The translations under genes were made by a program, and so were the position numbers. A stretch of DNA of 64,000 bases from Sipunculus nudus (Eukaryota > Annelida > Sipuncula > Golfingiida > Sipunculidae), in the NCBI GenBank assembly GCA_026874595.1, contig CM049310.1, positions 37,031,558 to 37,095,557 of the forward strand. The letters are read 5' to 3'. Below the pieces are notes generated by a model that saw nothing but the letters and a program-made list of their open reading frames with translations, had not been told where the DNA came from and made no database searches. Below are positions 35,201-49,500 of this stretch, one piece after another (position 1 is the first letter of the stretch; each line of letters begins with the position of its first letter).

Positions 35201-36460
35201 GAACTTTACCCCAAATTATACTTTTTTTTTACATTTTCGAACTGTTCTCGAATGTTGGCAAACTTCCTTGTCTTGTTTGATTTATAAATATCCATACCTT
35301 GTGAGATATTTATTGCTTTGTCTATTTATATTGCACTTAATAAGCGCTTTAATAGTTCATGGTTTCATGGGTTGGTTTTTCATATTGACGTAAAAATTAC
35401 TACGGGCCTTCACGGTTTTGGCCTGGCCTGTTTAAAGTCACATGGAAATCACAGTCTGAATATGGAATTATGTTAAAGGGGCCTAATCACCCATCTGGCC
35501 TTTAAAAACTTATTGTAATCCCTTAGAGCTTTTATAAAAAAAAATGGCCAGAAAAAGTGGATATCTACGCACGCAGGCTGCTTGTTTTGTTTATATCAAC
35601 ATGTTTATTATATAATCAAAATAAATTCAACAAGGGCATCTGGCGGCCTGTTAGATAAGCCTGGGCTTTGCAAATGGCGTTGTGCAACAAGTGGCTTTTC
35701 TACCTCTACATATATGTAACCTATCACCTCAGGTTACATGTTTTCCCGTTGTTATAAACACGTTTATAAACAAGATCACCTATTTATCTTTCACGGAGGC
35801 GTTATACGAACTTTTCATAGCCAAAATTACCCTTGGGTCATGAATGTATATACCCAAAGGAAGCCAGAAATCACATGAATTCTTTTTCAAAAGATAGGTG
35901 AATGGACAGCTTTAAAACTGCCAGCGAGAGAAATTCAACCTTTAAGGTGGTCAAATGTGTGCATGCAAGAAAGATAAAGCTACCTGATGTGATTAACAGT
36001 CATGTATCAGGGGCAATTACAGGATCTAGAAAAGGGGGGGTCAACACCGTAGCACATTTGTACCAGGAGTGCTAATAAGATGGTGGAACCAATTTGTTTG
36101 AACAAAATATAATGTATATGATAAATATGAAACAGGAGATAAATAGAGGATTTTAGAATTTGGCGGGGGTGTATTCGCAAATCGAGTAATTAACATAACA
36201 ATTTACACCATTAACATACGAGTATATCAGGAATATGTAGCATTCAGGAGGCGCCACCTCCTGGTAACTACCGTAACCTCTGTTTCCCGCTTCAGATGAC
36301 ATAAGAAACTTTTACCTTCAAATCATATGCAAAGATATCCTGGAACAAGGGAAAGTAAATTAAATTTTATTGAATTCAATTTTTTAAAAAGAATGTAAAA
36401 TTGACTCAATTTCCCAGGTAATAAGTTTTATGATTTTACATGTTTATCTAATATATTTAT

Positions 36461-36531
<71 letters not shown>

Positions 36532-36999
36532 TGTAAAATCTAGTACTATATCCCTGAACCGCTGCACCAATCATTGCAAAAATTACATTTTAGTTATTTG
36601 ACTGTTATGTTAATTTCGCCGGCAGATGGTGCTACAAGTTAATGACATACTGTTTGTGAAGTGAATCGGTATTATCTGTTCATCCCGAGTACGCAAGAAA
36701 ATATTTAACTTTCATATAATAATGGTTAGTTAGAGCAAGGGACATACAGTGATTATGAATTCATGTAAATAATTGTCAAGCTAACCCATTCAAGACAAAA
36801 AAATATACAGATCACAGATTTTCATTGATTTGCTTAAAATAAATGACTTTTCCTTACAAAAAAAGCTCAGAACGTTCCTTAGCTATTAGCAGCAAAAGTT
36901 ACTGGCATATTGAACATGTGACTTGTTTTTTTTTATGTTTAATCTAAGTTACGACACTTATTTATTCTCTAAAAGAGATCTTTTTTTTTTTTTTGTTTT
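32216..36999. other. Intergenic DNA without a supported gene
   Basis: About 4.8 kb, AT-rich, with a GT-rich stretch near 34335-34365, the element-end-like ttaaaggggcctaat at 35475 and a long (AT)n run at 36450-36529. Short open frames show no family motif. Confidence 0.5.
36450..36529. repeat. (AT)n microsatellite
   Basis: About 75-80 bp of TA repeats with minor interruptions. Confidence 0.95.
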
Positions 37000-37011
37000 A
37001 TTCCTGCCACA

Positions 37012-39700
37012 TTGTTATTGTGGCATAAAATGACCCCGTGTGATATCAAAGATCGCTATACGAATATTTTAGAATCTAAGCTAGCGTCTTTTGGCTGTCT
37101 TAATCTGGAAACGTGTAGTATTTCTGATATAAACAGGTATTATGAGGCCATCAGTAGGATCATGTATAGTACTAGCTTAGGAGGTGTTATTAAGAAAAAA
37201 GGGAGATTTCAAACTAAACCTTTCTGGAAGAACGGAATAAAAGAACTTCACAAAGAAATGAGAAATATGCGAAAATCGTGGATATTGAACGGCAAATCGC
37301 ATGCCACTGATGATGTTGACTTCCGTAGGTATAAAGAGGCCAAACGGCTATTTAGAAATAAGTTGCGAAAGCTTAAGCTGATACATGAAAGGCAGGTCTG
37401 TGACGAAATAGATAAACTAGCAGATAAGAATGATGCTACTTTTTGGTCCTTCATGAAACACAGGTCCGGCAAGAAGTCTTGTCAGCCGTCCGAATAGTTA
37501 TTTAATGGATCAATGTTACGTGATCAGATGGAAATCTTGCATGCATAGAGAGACCACTTTTTTGATCTGTACTCCCCTCTTTATAGCCCAGAGTTCGATG
37601 ACAATCATTTAAGAAACATAGAAAAATCAGTAAAGTCTAAAATAAAAATGAACAGACACCCGACACCCTTTCTCGACGAATCAATCACTTCTGAGGAAGT
37701 GTTCTCGGCCATTGCAACACTAGATCGACGAAAGGCTTGCTGTCATGATAATATATCTAATGAGCATATTATATATGGGGGGCCGCTCCTTAAAAAAACA
37801 CCTATGTAGTCTTTTTTCCGCCATGTTTTGTCGCGAGTTCACCCCTAAACTTTTAAAACTTTGATTAATAGTGGTTATACCAAAAGTTAGTGGCAGAAGA
37901 ACGTATGACGTTAACGATTTCGGTGGTATAACTTTGCTGCCTGTTTTATATAAACTTTATGAGAAGATATTTCTAGCACGTATTTCAAAATGGATCTCTG
38001 TAAATCTGTCTGGTTTTCCCGACGCTATATGCAGTTTGGGTACCAGAAAGGGCCATCAAGTTTGAATGCGTCCTTTGTTCTCCAAGAATGTATTAGCTAC
38101 TATAATGAGCGTAATTCTCTTTTATATGCATGTTTTTGGACACATCAAAAGCTTTTGATGTCGTGAGGCATGATGGTCTTTTGTTTAAATTAAATGAATT
38201 GGGGGTCAATTGAAAACTCTGGTATATTCTTTACAATTTGTACCAAAACTGCCGTTCAATAGTACGCGTTAGTGGCGCCACCTCAAGGCCCTTCGAGGTA
38301 CTACAGTCAGTGAGACCGGTAGGAATTTTATCACCTTGGCTATACCTGGTGTAAGTGAATGGCCTTCTTCACGACTGCGTAATAGTGGTTGCGGAGCGTC
38401 TATTGAAGGGCTGTACTGTGGTTCTCCCACCCAGGCTGACGATGTCTGCCTACTGACTGCTTCTGCAAGAGCCTTTCAGTCCATGCTTGATATTTGTGAA
38501 AATTACAATGTGCAGGTTTAATTACAATATAAGAAAAACTAAAATCGTAATCTTTGGAAAAGTCGCTCTTCATAATACTATATCTTGGTATTTAGGCGAT
38601 AATGAAGATCCTCAAGACTGCAGTGTGAAACACCTGGTGTTATTTGGGCCAACAATAGTAGTAGTAAAGACCGTACACAGCAAGCGATTAAGAAGGGGAG
38701 ATCCACCTTTATGTCTGTAATAGGATTAGCAGGAGATTCCAAACTTAATCCTATCACAATGGGGAAACTGTTACGTTCAGTTATTTACCGCGAGCCTTGT
38801 ATAGTTGCGAGGTGTGGAGTGGTCTTCCTGAATCAGAATATCTTGAGTTAGAACGATTCCTCAGGTTTTCTCTTAAAATTTCACAAGGGTTCGGAAAACG
38901 TACAAGCACTACTCATGTTCTGACCCTGATGGGTTTTTCGAGCATGATAAGTATTATTATCATTCACAAATTTTTATTTCTGTGTAGACTATGTTACTTA
39001 CCAGCTGGCAATATTTGTAAATCTATATTAATCTCACTATTCTTTCATGTCCATATTTGTAGACGTCAAGCTAGAAGAAGCTTTGTCGGCGATATCTTGA
39101 GCATACTCACTAAGTATAACTTATTGGGTATTTTTTAACATTATCACAACTCCGGATCATTCCCATGTAAACAGGCATGGAAACGTAGTGTTAACCAAGC
39201 AATAAATACTTTTGAACAATCTATATACGTGGAAAATGTTTCCATTGATGATCACCTACGTACATTTTTCGATATCATGCCTGTTTGTTCCTGTCCGTCT
39301 CCCATCTAGAAAGTCGCTCTTATTTTTCCAGGTTCATTATTTATGTTTATGTATTTGGCACGTATTTTAGTTACTCCAAATCTTCGAATTATGTATTTTA
39401 TGTGGAACAATGTTCCGGGATAAAATTGAACACGTACTTTTCGGATGCTTTGCATTAGACGAGCTGCGTGATTTGATGTGGCAGCGGATGAGGACCTTTT
39501 CGTCAGAAGCATTTATTTCTAAGCTCAAGGAAGATCATAAGCTTATGATTAAAATAATATTTGGTGGATCGCTACCAGATGACTTGATTCTGGATGAGGG
39601 ATTTTATTAAATCTTCCTTTATATGTGGACGAAATTTATTTACTTCTCAATTGATCGAATCTAGAATATTTAACGCGTATGACAATTGGTTAAAACTATG
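37012..39700 (+). pseudogene. 5'-truncated LINE with reverse transcriptase, frameshifted
   Basis: The pre-RT helical region is open at 37012-37497 (FWKNGIKELHKEMRNMRKSW). RT motifs follow: NDFGGITLLPVLYKLYEKI near 37913, then DTSKAFDVVRHDGLLFKL near 38135-38190 after a frameshift, then QADDV with the catalytic ADD at 38435-38443. The C-terminal part has LYSCEVWSGLPESEYLELE (38795) and IEHVLFGC (39425). The endonuclease domain is missing and stops or shifts occur near 37498, 37865, 38065, 38520 and 38720, so the copy is dead. The motif order fits a Jockey/CR1/RTE-grade element. Confidence 0.9.
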
Positions 39701-39849
39701 CTAACTGACATTTACTTCTTAACTGAAGTAAGACCTTTGCTTGGTCATTAAGTTTTCATTCTCTGGTCCGTGAATGTAATAAGTAAAGTGATTTTTCATG
39801 TGCGTACTAGTTTAGCTGTGTCAGAAGCTCATGCTGTTATGGTGTTGCG

Positions 39850-40545
39850 ATTCACTATATGTATGTATATGTATGTTTATATGTATGTGTATGTATGTAC
39901 GTTTGTATATATATACATATGTACGTATGTATATATAGGTATATTTTATGTATTTCATTATAGGTATATGTGTGTATATATGTGTGTATATGTTGTATGT
40001 ATGTATACACGTATGGACGTATACATATGTATATGTATGCGCAAATGCATGTGCACGCATTTCTGGTTTATTATTGTCAATTTCTCCTGGGATAAATTAT
40101 ACACAGGGATATATATGTGCACGCATGCGTGTGTATGCACATATGTATATGTACATTTATGTATCTGCATATTTATTTGGGTATGTAAATGTATGTTCAT
40201 ATATGTGTCATATATGAGTAAGTGAAGTAGATATATGATACCTTTATGTAGACTAGCTGGTGTTGTCACTCTTGACACAAGCTGTCGGGGGTGCAGCCCC
40301 CTTCTTCAGGTGTAAATGAAGCCTCATATAGTATATATATACATATATGTGTCATATAGTATATGTGAATTAATGTATTTTCACGTGTTTGTATCTCTGC
40401 ATGTATAGGTATATATGTTTACATATACGTAATGTTAACAGAATATGTACGTGTATTCACTTGTATATGTTTATGTGTTTGATGCATTAGATATGTGTAC
40501 ATGTGTATACATTAGTATATGCATATGTATGTATATATTTGTTAA
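39850..40545. repeat. TATG/TACG-rich simple sequence
   Basis: Two stretches (about 39850-40220 and 40320-40545) of degenerate tatg/tatatg repeats separated by about 100 bp with a small ggggg-tgcag-ccccc hairpin near 40287. They could be the 3' UTR of the LINE just upstream, since a short aatc repeat that could be a LINE 3' end occurs at 40632-40647. Open frames here are low-complexity artefacts. Confidence 0.7.
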
Positions 40546-40904
40546 ATTACTTTGCGTTTTGAAATATTAATTCACCTTCTGTTCCGCATGAAACATTGTG
40601 ATGTATCTTAAATATTAGAGGAATTAAAGTAAATCAATCAATCAGTTCAGCTTTGGGGGATACATTGGAAGTTTGCCTGGCACATGCCTCACGGAGGTTC
40701 TCTTTAAGACGTGTCACTGTCAAGTATCAACATCAACAAGAACTGGAGACAGCTAATGTTACACAAGTGCTTATCCCAGGATCACTTTGTCATTCCAGAC
40801 CAACAGTTCAAAGGATATACACGACCAATATCCAAATAAAGTGTACCAGATATCTATAACATGTAATACCAGACAAAGGTATATCCATTAAAATAAGATA
40901 AAAG

Positions 40905-40954
<50 letters not shown>
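40905..40954. repeat. Compound (AC)n(AT)n microsatellite
   Basis: About 8 AC units then about 17 AT units. Confidence 0.95.
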
Positions 40955-40956
<2 letters not shown>

Positions 40957-43449
40957 ATAATAAAAAAAATGCTTCGACAAGCGTCCATGACCGGGACAAA
41001 TAGTGTTCGCAGGGAGAGCAAGTTCGCAGATTGAGCTAGCGGTGTGATCGCTGTCGGAGATCGATAACCTCTGTACAGTGCACAGGGTCCAGCAGTCCGA
41101 TATCACAGTGGCCGTGGATTTGTAGTCCTACTTGACGAGTGACACAAGTCATGCGGGGGAAATGCACTGCGACGGCCACCCTACATCATTGAGCACCGAT
41201 AATTAGCATTAGGCTATTAGTGATGATTTCACACAATTGAATTCATGTGAATTGTATACGATCGAAAGTATAAATCCCATTTCTATGATTACCAGTCATT
41301 TTCTTGTCGTCATTACAAATATGCTGAGTCATAACGTAATTGATACAGTATACCGAGATGTTTTTAATATGTACACATATCTAACGACTAGTCTGGATTA
41401 TTTTTATGGATCTTTCATTTTAGTAGAACTTTTGCATCCTCATTACACTCCGGTTCTTGGCATTACATAGTGTGACACTCTGACACTCGTATGTCAGAGG
41501 AGCAAAACGCCAATATAATGTCAGTGTTTGTAGATACTGATGGATTCCGAAGGAAGCTGGAAAAATTCCAAGATGTGGCAGTTTTTGCTTGATGGCACCA
41601 GTAAAGCTATAACGTTCCATATATCCGTAAGCCGTGAGTTTAGGCATTAGCAGAAAAGAAATCATATTAATGTTAAATAAAATTAATCAAAGCACTTCTC
41701 GATGGACATAGGCCTCGTAAGACATCCGTGAATTACATAACCTGTTTAAGAGATGTTTCATGCGGTCACAATCTCGAGAAATATATAGGGATCGAGTTTT
41801 ATTGAAATACTGACATGTATACTTGAGTTTAACATAATATTACAAAGATATTTGTTACAGAATAGAATAAATTTTAGCGGTAAGGCGTTGTCAAAATCAC
41901 GATTTTTATACAGGTTTTCGGCATGGCTCATGCCGCCTCTAAAACGTATTTTCGCTTGAGGGACAAAAATAAAAGTAGAGGTAATCTCCTGCCATATCAA
42001 ACATTTATCTACCATGAACGGGTATTCTAACTGATACAACTGAGTAAAATTGTCAAGATAACTAAAGAAAAAAATTAATTTTAAAAATATTTTTTAAGAG
42101 ACCATTTTATTTTGTTCTGAACAAAAATGGCCATGGTTATCATGTGGCACTCATTGTATTTGAAATCAGGAGGTCTAAATAGAAAAAAACAACAGTAATT
42201 CTTTTTTTATAAATAGGGAGAGAGAGAAAGAAAGAAAGAAGGTGTGTATGACTATGTGTGGGTGTGTGTGGGTGGGTGGTTATGCTTGCGTGTGGATGTA
42301 TATGTCAATCAAACCTCCTTGCGAGGGGCTCGTTTAAATAGAAAAACATTCAAAAACTCGTTTAGGAGTTCGGAGTTTAATTATCACCATATAAAACCCG
42401 TTTGTGTCAAACCTGAGATTAGTCAACTTCAAAACAACGACTTATATAGAAAATCTCGTTGTGCCAAAGATGAAGGTACTTAAGTTTGGTGATACGTAGA
42501 ATCATCTTAACATACCTATCTGTGTAAAAACCGCAATTCTCAAGTGAAACTACCAACAAGCGTACATCATTATAACAACTCATCAAATACCACTATCCTT
42601 TTCACATGATAGATCATTAAATTCACATGAGAAATAGATGCACAATATATACTAACAGTTCAGTGCCAATAAAGATCCATTAACGTCGTCTGATTCTGAA
42701 TTACATGTTGCATTTCCGTACAATATGCCCCAGTTATATGTAGTTAGGTATAATCAATTGTAGCCTCATACCTCCTACATTGTTATGGGCACGAGACCAA
42801 TATACCTGTACATATGCAAGTTGTGTAATCGATGAAATAAACACTTTTGTCAGAGAGGTGGTCAAGTTTCTGTGTAAACAGATGTTTAAAATCAACATAT
42901 TATAAGGACGGACCATTGTCAGTGATAATGGAGCCGGCCGCCTGAAACCACACCTGGCGGTGAAACATTCGATATATCGACGGAATAATTCTCGGTACAT
43001 CAATAAACGTGCATGTATGGTAGTCTATTCATATTGCTGCTGGAATTGCAAAAAACCTCTCGAAAGGTACTTAATGTATGTACTGGATGATACTGAGCAC
43101 AATGGAAAAATAGTTATTTGTCGTCTGTAACAGAGAAGGTTAGGAATTAGGAGGTGCCGTTTGCCGCACCAAGATTTTATGGTCAGTTGAGGGAGGTAAG
43201 AAATTTGAGTCATAGCACACATAAATTCTCACGCACCTTATATTCTAACATATTTTAGCAGACGTGGGGTTAAACAAGTGTGTTTTTTTTATTTATTAAT
43301 ATTTTTTTCAGTTTTGTTTGGTGGATTTAACAGGCTCTATATTCTATGGTGTCTTATCTAATTCTTTATCTTATGTAAACCTGAAAATTCCATTTCGTTT
43401 TGGGACTACGTGACAGGGAAGAAGCACTATCTTAATTCCTGTCATGTTA

Positions 43450-43720
43450 TTTTGTATCCTGGTGTCACCCAGGCCCGTCTTAAGCATCCTGGGTGTGTAA
43501 TCATCCCCATTTCTGGGTCATAACACCGAGGAACCTCAAAGACGCACTCGTTTTTGAGGGATGCGCGAGCGAAGGACACAAACTACTCATTAAGGCCGCA
43601 GAGCGCTTACCTGGGTGGGGCGGATATGATAAACCTCACCGCTCCTCGGCTGTGATGTGAACTCACGATTTCCCGGCTTTGAGCCCTGTGCTCTACCCAA
43701 AGACCACAAAGTGTTTACAA
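43450..43720 (-). mobile_element. Possible SINE
   Basis: GC-rich island in AT-rich surroundings with Pol III-gene-like wording on the minus strand near 43640-43700. The B box is poor and the ends are unresolved, so this is tentative. Confidence 0.3.
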
Positions 43721-44524
43721 AGGCATTGTGATCATTAGTCGTCTTATGGGATATATATATCCTCCTTTACATATTGGAATCAAGTGCGATGGAGAAAGAA
43801 ATGCTGCTGGGCCGTAGAGCCAACCATCATAAAAGTTAATTCTGTATTCTTAAGCATATTAAAGGGAAAGAGATCTGTCACAGGGGCATTCTTTTTTTAA
43901 TTTGAATCAAGGCTTCATCGAAAATGATTATTTAATTATTGGCAATGATTAAAGTTTATTTACCATTCTCAATTATAATTTGTGTTGATTCTCACCAGAA
44001 TTTTTAAAAAATTTCCTGAATTTCACCCTCAGCTCAATATATATGTGTATATGTAAATATAAACGAGTGTACACCTATTCCCAGCAGATGCAGATAGGCA
44101 AAATTCCTGCCCCCCCCCCCCCCCCACATCCTTTCTCAAAATCTTGGTTACGCCCAAAAGTAGGAATCTTATTTAACGATACACATCCTGAAATACTATC
44201 AATGGAGACACGGAGAGACAGACCCATTGCTATAGCTCAGATGATTACCGGTCATCTGAACGCCAAACTGGAGCGAAAACACTTGACGAGTAATTTACAG
44301 CACAAATTACTGTAACAACATGATCATATGACTAAGCGAGTTTTACCTGACTTTTGTCAATGGAAACTGCCATCCATTTACTTACGAAACACGACAGTGT
44401 GCCGGTCCTGTCACAATAGCGACTGATAATTCAACTCCTGAGCAGTCAGACTCTCTACCAATCTCCAAACATTTCATGGCCAGTTCCTTACACTAAATGG
44501 TTAGTTATACTTATTTGCGCCTTC

Positions 44525-46565
44525 GTATGTTATACCGTAAAATACCAATCGATCACCATGATCTGTAACATCATATGTCATTAATACTATCAGTAGTCCA
44601 CCTTTACCTGAGTCATTATATGCTATACCGTCAGTAATTCGGCCATCATGTCCTGAGACATTATATGTTATAGCGTCAGCAAGTCGACCCCCGCGAGCTG
44701 AGACATTATATGCATGCTAAACCATCAGTCATTCTCCTCAGTCACCTGAGACATTTTATGTTATCAAGTCAGTTATTCTATATTGGGTATATATATGTTA
44801 TGCCGTCAGTCAGTCGTCAACCGTGACCTGAGACATAATATGTTATACCATCTGCCATTCGTCCACCTGAGACAATACATGTTATATGTCAGTCAGTCGT
44901 CCACCGTTACCTGAGACATTACATGGTATACCGTTTAGTCAATGGTCAACTATGGCCTGAGGCATGATATATTATATTGTCAGTCAGTTGTTCACCGTGA
45001 CCTGAGACATTATATGTTACAATGTCAGCCAGCCGTCCACCGTCACCTGAGACATTACATGTTATACCTTCAGTCAGTCGTCTACCGTCGCCTGAGCCAT
45101 TTAATGTTATACCGTCAGTCGATCATCGTGACCTTAGACGATATGTTAAGGTACGGTCAGACCTATCAGTATGAGTAGTCCACCGTCACCTGTGATGTCA
45201 TTTGTTGTACCATCAGTCAGTTGTCCACCGTGACCTGAGACATTATATGTTATACCTTCAGTCGTCCACCATGACCGGAGCCATTTTATATAATTCCGTC
45301 ATTCATTCGATCATTAACAACCACCGACATTTTATGCTTTTCAGTCAGTCAGTCAACCACCGTGACCTGAGTTATTATATGCATGCTATACCGTCAGTCA
45401 GTCGTCCAACGTGACCTGAGGCACTATATATTAGACAGTCAGTCAGTCGTAGACCTGAAACATTATATGTTATACTGTTTAGTCAGTGGTCAACTTTAAC
45501 CTGCATGAGGCATTATATATTATATCTTCATTCGTCCACCGCCACCTGCGACATTACATGATATACGTCAGTCAGTCGTCCACCGTCACCTGAGACATCA
45601 CATGGTATACCGTTAGTCAGTGGCCCTCCATGACCTGTGGCATTATATATTATACCGTCAGTCAGTTGTCCACCGTGACCTGAGACATTATATGTTATAC
45701 TTTCAGTCATTCGTGTAACATGACCTGAGACATTATATGTTATACCGTCAATCAATCTTCCACAATGACCGGAGTCATTTTATGTCATTCCGTCATTTCA
45801 TTCGACCACCGTCACCTGAGACATTTAATGTTATTCAGTCAGTCAGTCGACCATCATGACCTGAGACACTATATGTATACTCTACCATCAGTTTGTTGTC
45901 CAACATGACCTGAGACATATGTTTACTGTCAGTCAGTCGTCAAACGTGACCTGAGACATTATATGTAATACAGACAGTAAGTCGACCACCCTGACCTAAG
46001 ACATTTTATGTCATTCCGACAGTCATTCGACCACCGTCATCTGAGATTATATGTTATACTGTCAGTCAGTGGACCATCATTACCTGAAACATTATGTGTT
46101 ATACCTTTCGTCGGTCGTCTACAGTGACCTGAGACATTATAGGTTATACGTCAGTCAGTCGTCAACAGGTCACTTGAGACATTACACGGTATACCGTCAG
46201 TCATTTGTTCACCGTGACCTAAGACATTATATGTTATACCTTCAGTCATTCGTCCAACGTGACCTGAGACATTTTATGTTAAACGTCCGTCAGTCGTCCC
46301 CCGTCACCTGAGGCGTTACATCCTATACTGTTTAATCAGTGGTCCACTATAACCTGCTTGAGGCATTTTATGTTATACCGTCAGTCAGTCGTCCAACGTG
46401 ACCTGAGACATTATATGCATGCTAAACCATCAGTCATTCTCCTCAGTCACCTGAGACATTTTATGTTATCAAGTCAGTTATTCTAATTGGGTGACCTCAG
46501 ACATTATATGCAAGCTATACCGTCAGTTAATCGTCCATCGACAATATGTTAAGGTACGGTCAGAC
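44525..46565. repeat. Minisatellite array, unit about 45 bp
   Basis: Degenerate tandem units with consensus blocks cagtcagtcgtccacc, gtgacctgagacatta and tatgttatacc, roughly 45 copies. Units vary by small indels. An 80-bp block starting 'gagacattatatgcatgc' near 44699 recurs exactly near 46404, and 'atgttaaggtacggtcagacc' recurs at about 45144 and 46545. Because 45 is a multiple of 3, parts of the array are open and translate as a 15-residue repeat (LRHYMLYRQSVVHRD-like), but stops recur, so I do not call a gene. Confidence 0.9.
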
Positions 46566-49500
46566 CTTGTATTTTACTATCACAGCAACCGTGATCCTTC
46601 CTTCGTCCTCCGTCGTTTCTGTTCATACATTTAACTTCTCTCCACCCGTCATACTTGCATACGAAAATATTAAGGGGAAAATGACTACCACATCTTTGTC
46701 CTAGTTGGTATTAAAATAGACCAGTCCGTATTGGATAGTTAATAAGTTAAAAAAAATTGCTCAAATTTTGATTAAATACCGGTATAATAAACGCTTTTAA
46801 AAATATGCATTTAAAATATCCTCAGAATAATAATTTTAAATACTTACATTGTACTTTGTCATGTGCATTATATCTAACCATATATTTTGTGATGTATGTT
46901 CAGTGTTTTCATTAAATTATCCTTTACATATATGTATGCATGGACAAAAAATAAGTAAAGAAAATTACTAAAATATGGTTTCCCTAACTCATACATACCA
47001 GTCTGTTCATTAAGTTAATCAAAGCATGGTTTGTTGTACATCTAAACATGATCGATCTTCTGGGGAACATTTAAATTTGGAAAACAGGTGTAAACTGTCC
47101 TGAAATTAAAAAAAATAGCACTTGACGTCATATTCAGGATTTTCCTTCCGCAGCCCTTCGACGCTCACACGAAAAATCGCGGAACCTGACAAGTGTATAA
47201 TAAAATTGTAATTTACATTGATTCGATTTTTACGGACGCCTGACGATTAAAGCGGTTGCGGATGCGGACGGTTAAAACTGACAAGTCTTTTAACTGTACC
47301 TTTGTACCAGCAGTCAGTCGACGCAACGACATATAATCATTGTATGTCATACCAACACACCTTACACTAATATGTCCATAAAAATTAATACTATTTATTT
47401 TACTGATGGGTGCACATTGATTTATTTTTATGCATGTCATCTGTTAAAAACAAGCAATTTCATCCCCACGCATTATGGAGCCAGTTTTTTAAGTAGTCAA
47501 ATATCAATCACAGGTGGGGCGATAGTTATAAAGAGTACCATGAATATCATTCCCCACGGACTTTCCTGGGGTTTTTCCCCATTTCTTGTATGGAAAGTCA
47601 GCTCAGCAAGACAATGGACCATTTTAATGATAATTTTGTATTATTTCTTGTTCGTTTCCTGTTTATTCAAATACCTGCTTATAAAATAATATTATTGTCA
47701 GAGTATGTGGTTTCAGTGCATGAGAATGTTTCAAACATGTACTAAATACTGACATGTAAAACATTGTCACTACTGTTTGATTCAAATTAGGCTTACATGC
47801 AATGGGATGCTGTGTGTAGTGGTTATCAATTTCCAAGTTCAAAACCCTGCTACCTGTTTTTTTATATTTGATATTTAATAACTGCTTCAGTGTCATGTAT
47901 GCTGAACATGAAACAATGATGTACTTTGTACAATAAAGGTTCAAATGAATGGAGTTAAGGAAACAGGCCTATAACTAATGATGATTTTATAGTGTAAGTG
48001 AGCAGAATTAAAGATGCTGAAATGAAGTCTGTAATATCACTGCTGTAAATGACACATAGTATTACATATAAACGAGTTTCCGTGTATATAACAAGACAAT
48101 ACAAGTGCTTGTATCATCAGCTAAAGCATTGTCGGCTGCGCAAGGTTTACAGTGTGCAAGTCTATTATAAGCGCTGACATCGTCGTGCGCAGACTGCCCC
48201 GACTCTGACATTGTCGGCTGCCTATATAGACACTTCCTAAAAGTTATCATTCAACAAATAGCTTTCTAAACGTTTCTTATTGTATGTTTGTAGATATTCA
48301 CTTGAAAAGAATAACAAATCGATCATATATATTTGTACACAATCCATTCTCTGTTTGCCGTCTTGGCACTGGGCCGAACTGACCACTTCATATAGACGTA
48401 TCAGCTGAACAGGTGGACACAAGGCGGCCACAAAAAAATGCTGCCATTAGATGGAAGCCCTCTTGTTTTATCATTGCTCATGTTTTCATAATAATATAAA
48501 TTCATTACGTTTACAGTCCTTCTCCTTTTTAAACATAAAAGTAACCTGATGAAAATTTATGATAAGCCGACAAGTCACAATTTAAATAAATATACATGTA
48601 TTCTTTTATATATTACTATGAAGAAAAAACATGAAATATTCATTTTTCCAAATCATTTAAGAACAATAAAAGAAACCGCAGGTGTATTGTGTAAAGTATA
48701 GCTTCTAGTACTTAACATTCGTTCCTACCTGTAAGATGAAATATATATTTTAAATGCATTAAAATTATTTATTTTTTAATTCTACAAGGTATTTTACAAT
48801 ACCTACCGCTAGATGTAACAATGTCTTTAATCAGTAATACATCGCTAAAGTGGTTATTTTTTTTCATCATGATCGCAATGTTTGATATTTGCTTAATATA
48901 GAAAGTCATAAATACGACTTAATTAATTTAGATAAGATTATGCCTCAACAGAAAAAAAGTTGAACAGTGCAGACATTTCGCAGAATCTGAGGTGCCCACA
49001 TTACCTATATTTATTTACATAGTACAGAGGCGGAAAGTGGAAAGGTACAAAACTGAGCATTATATAGAGGTGTTCGCTTTCCCAGGTTGCCCACAAATAT
49101 AGGTTCGACTGTATATAACTTGCGCATATTTGTCTTATAATGCTAGTCTTGACCAAGGAGCGATTTGAGGAAATGTTTGATAGCTTGCCTGTCCGGGACA
49201 ACTCTGTCATGAACCTCTCATGTAGTTCGCGATGTTTTCTATAGGTGGCGGTCTGTGTCACATCCTCTAATAGCTATGAACTGGTTGAAATTAACAACCT
49301 AATAACCCTAATATCTGCAGATCTAATTTGTACGGTCATTTTAAAAGTGAAATCTCTTGACTATAGTAAGGATGACTAAAAAACATATTCGTCAGTCATG
49401 CACGATTTTTGCCGTTCATACTGATTGGCATCAATGGTGTACATATGACTGGCGATGAAGACGGTAATTTGGGAAGATACAGAACTTTATGTTCTTAACT

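Larger units (their letters stand above)
40648..44520. other. Intergenic DNA without a supported gene
   Basis: Holds (AC)n(AT)n at 40905-40954, a GA/GAAA-rich run near 42218-42240, a possible tRNA-derived SINE near 43450-43720 and a C16 run at 44110-44125. No coding evidence. Confidence 0.5.

Noticed and set aside
39770-40278. Frames rich in Tyr, Cys, Val and Ile on both strands
   Set aside because: Low-complexity translation of TATG/TACG repeats.
44942-46311. Repeat protein of 15-residue units in the minisatellite
   Set aside because: Three separate short frames with stops and frame changes between units, no splice structure or signal peptide. Better explained as non-coding tandem repeat.
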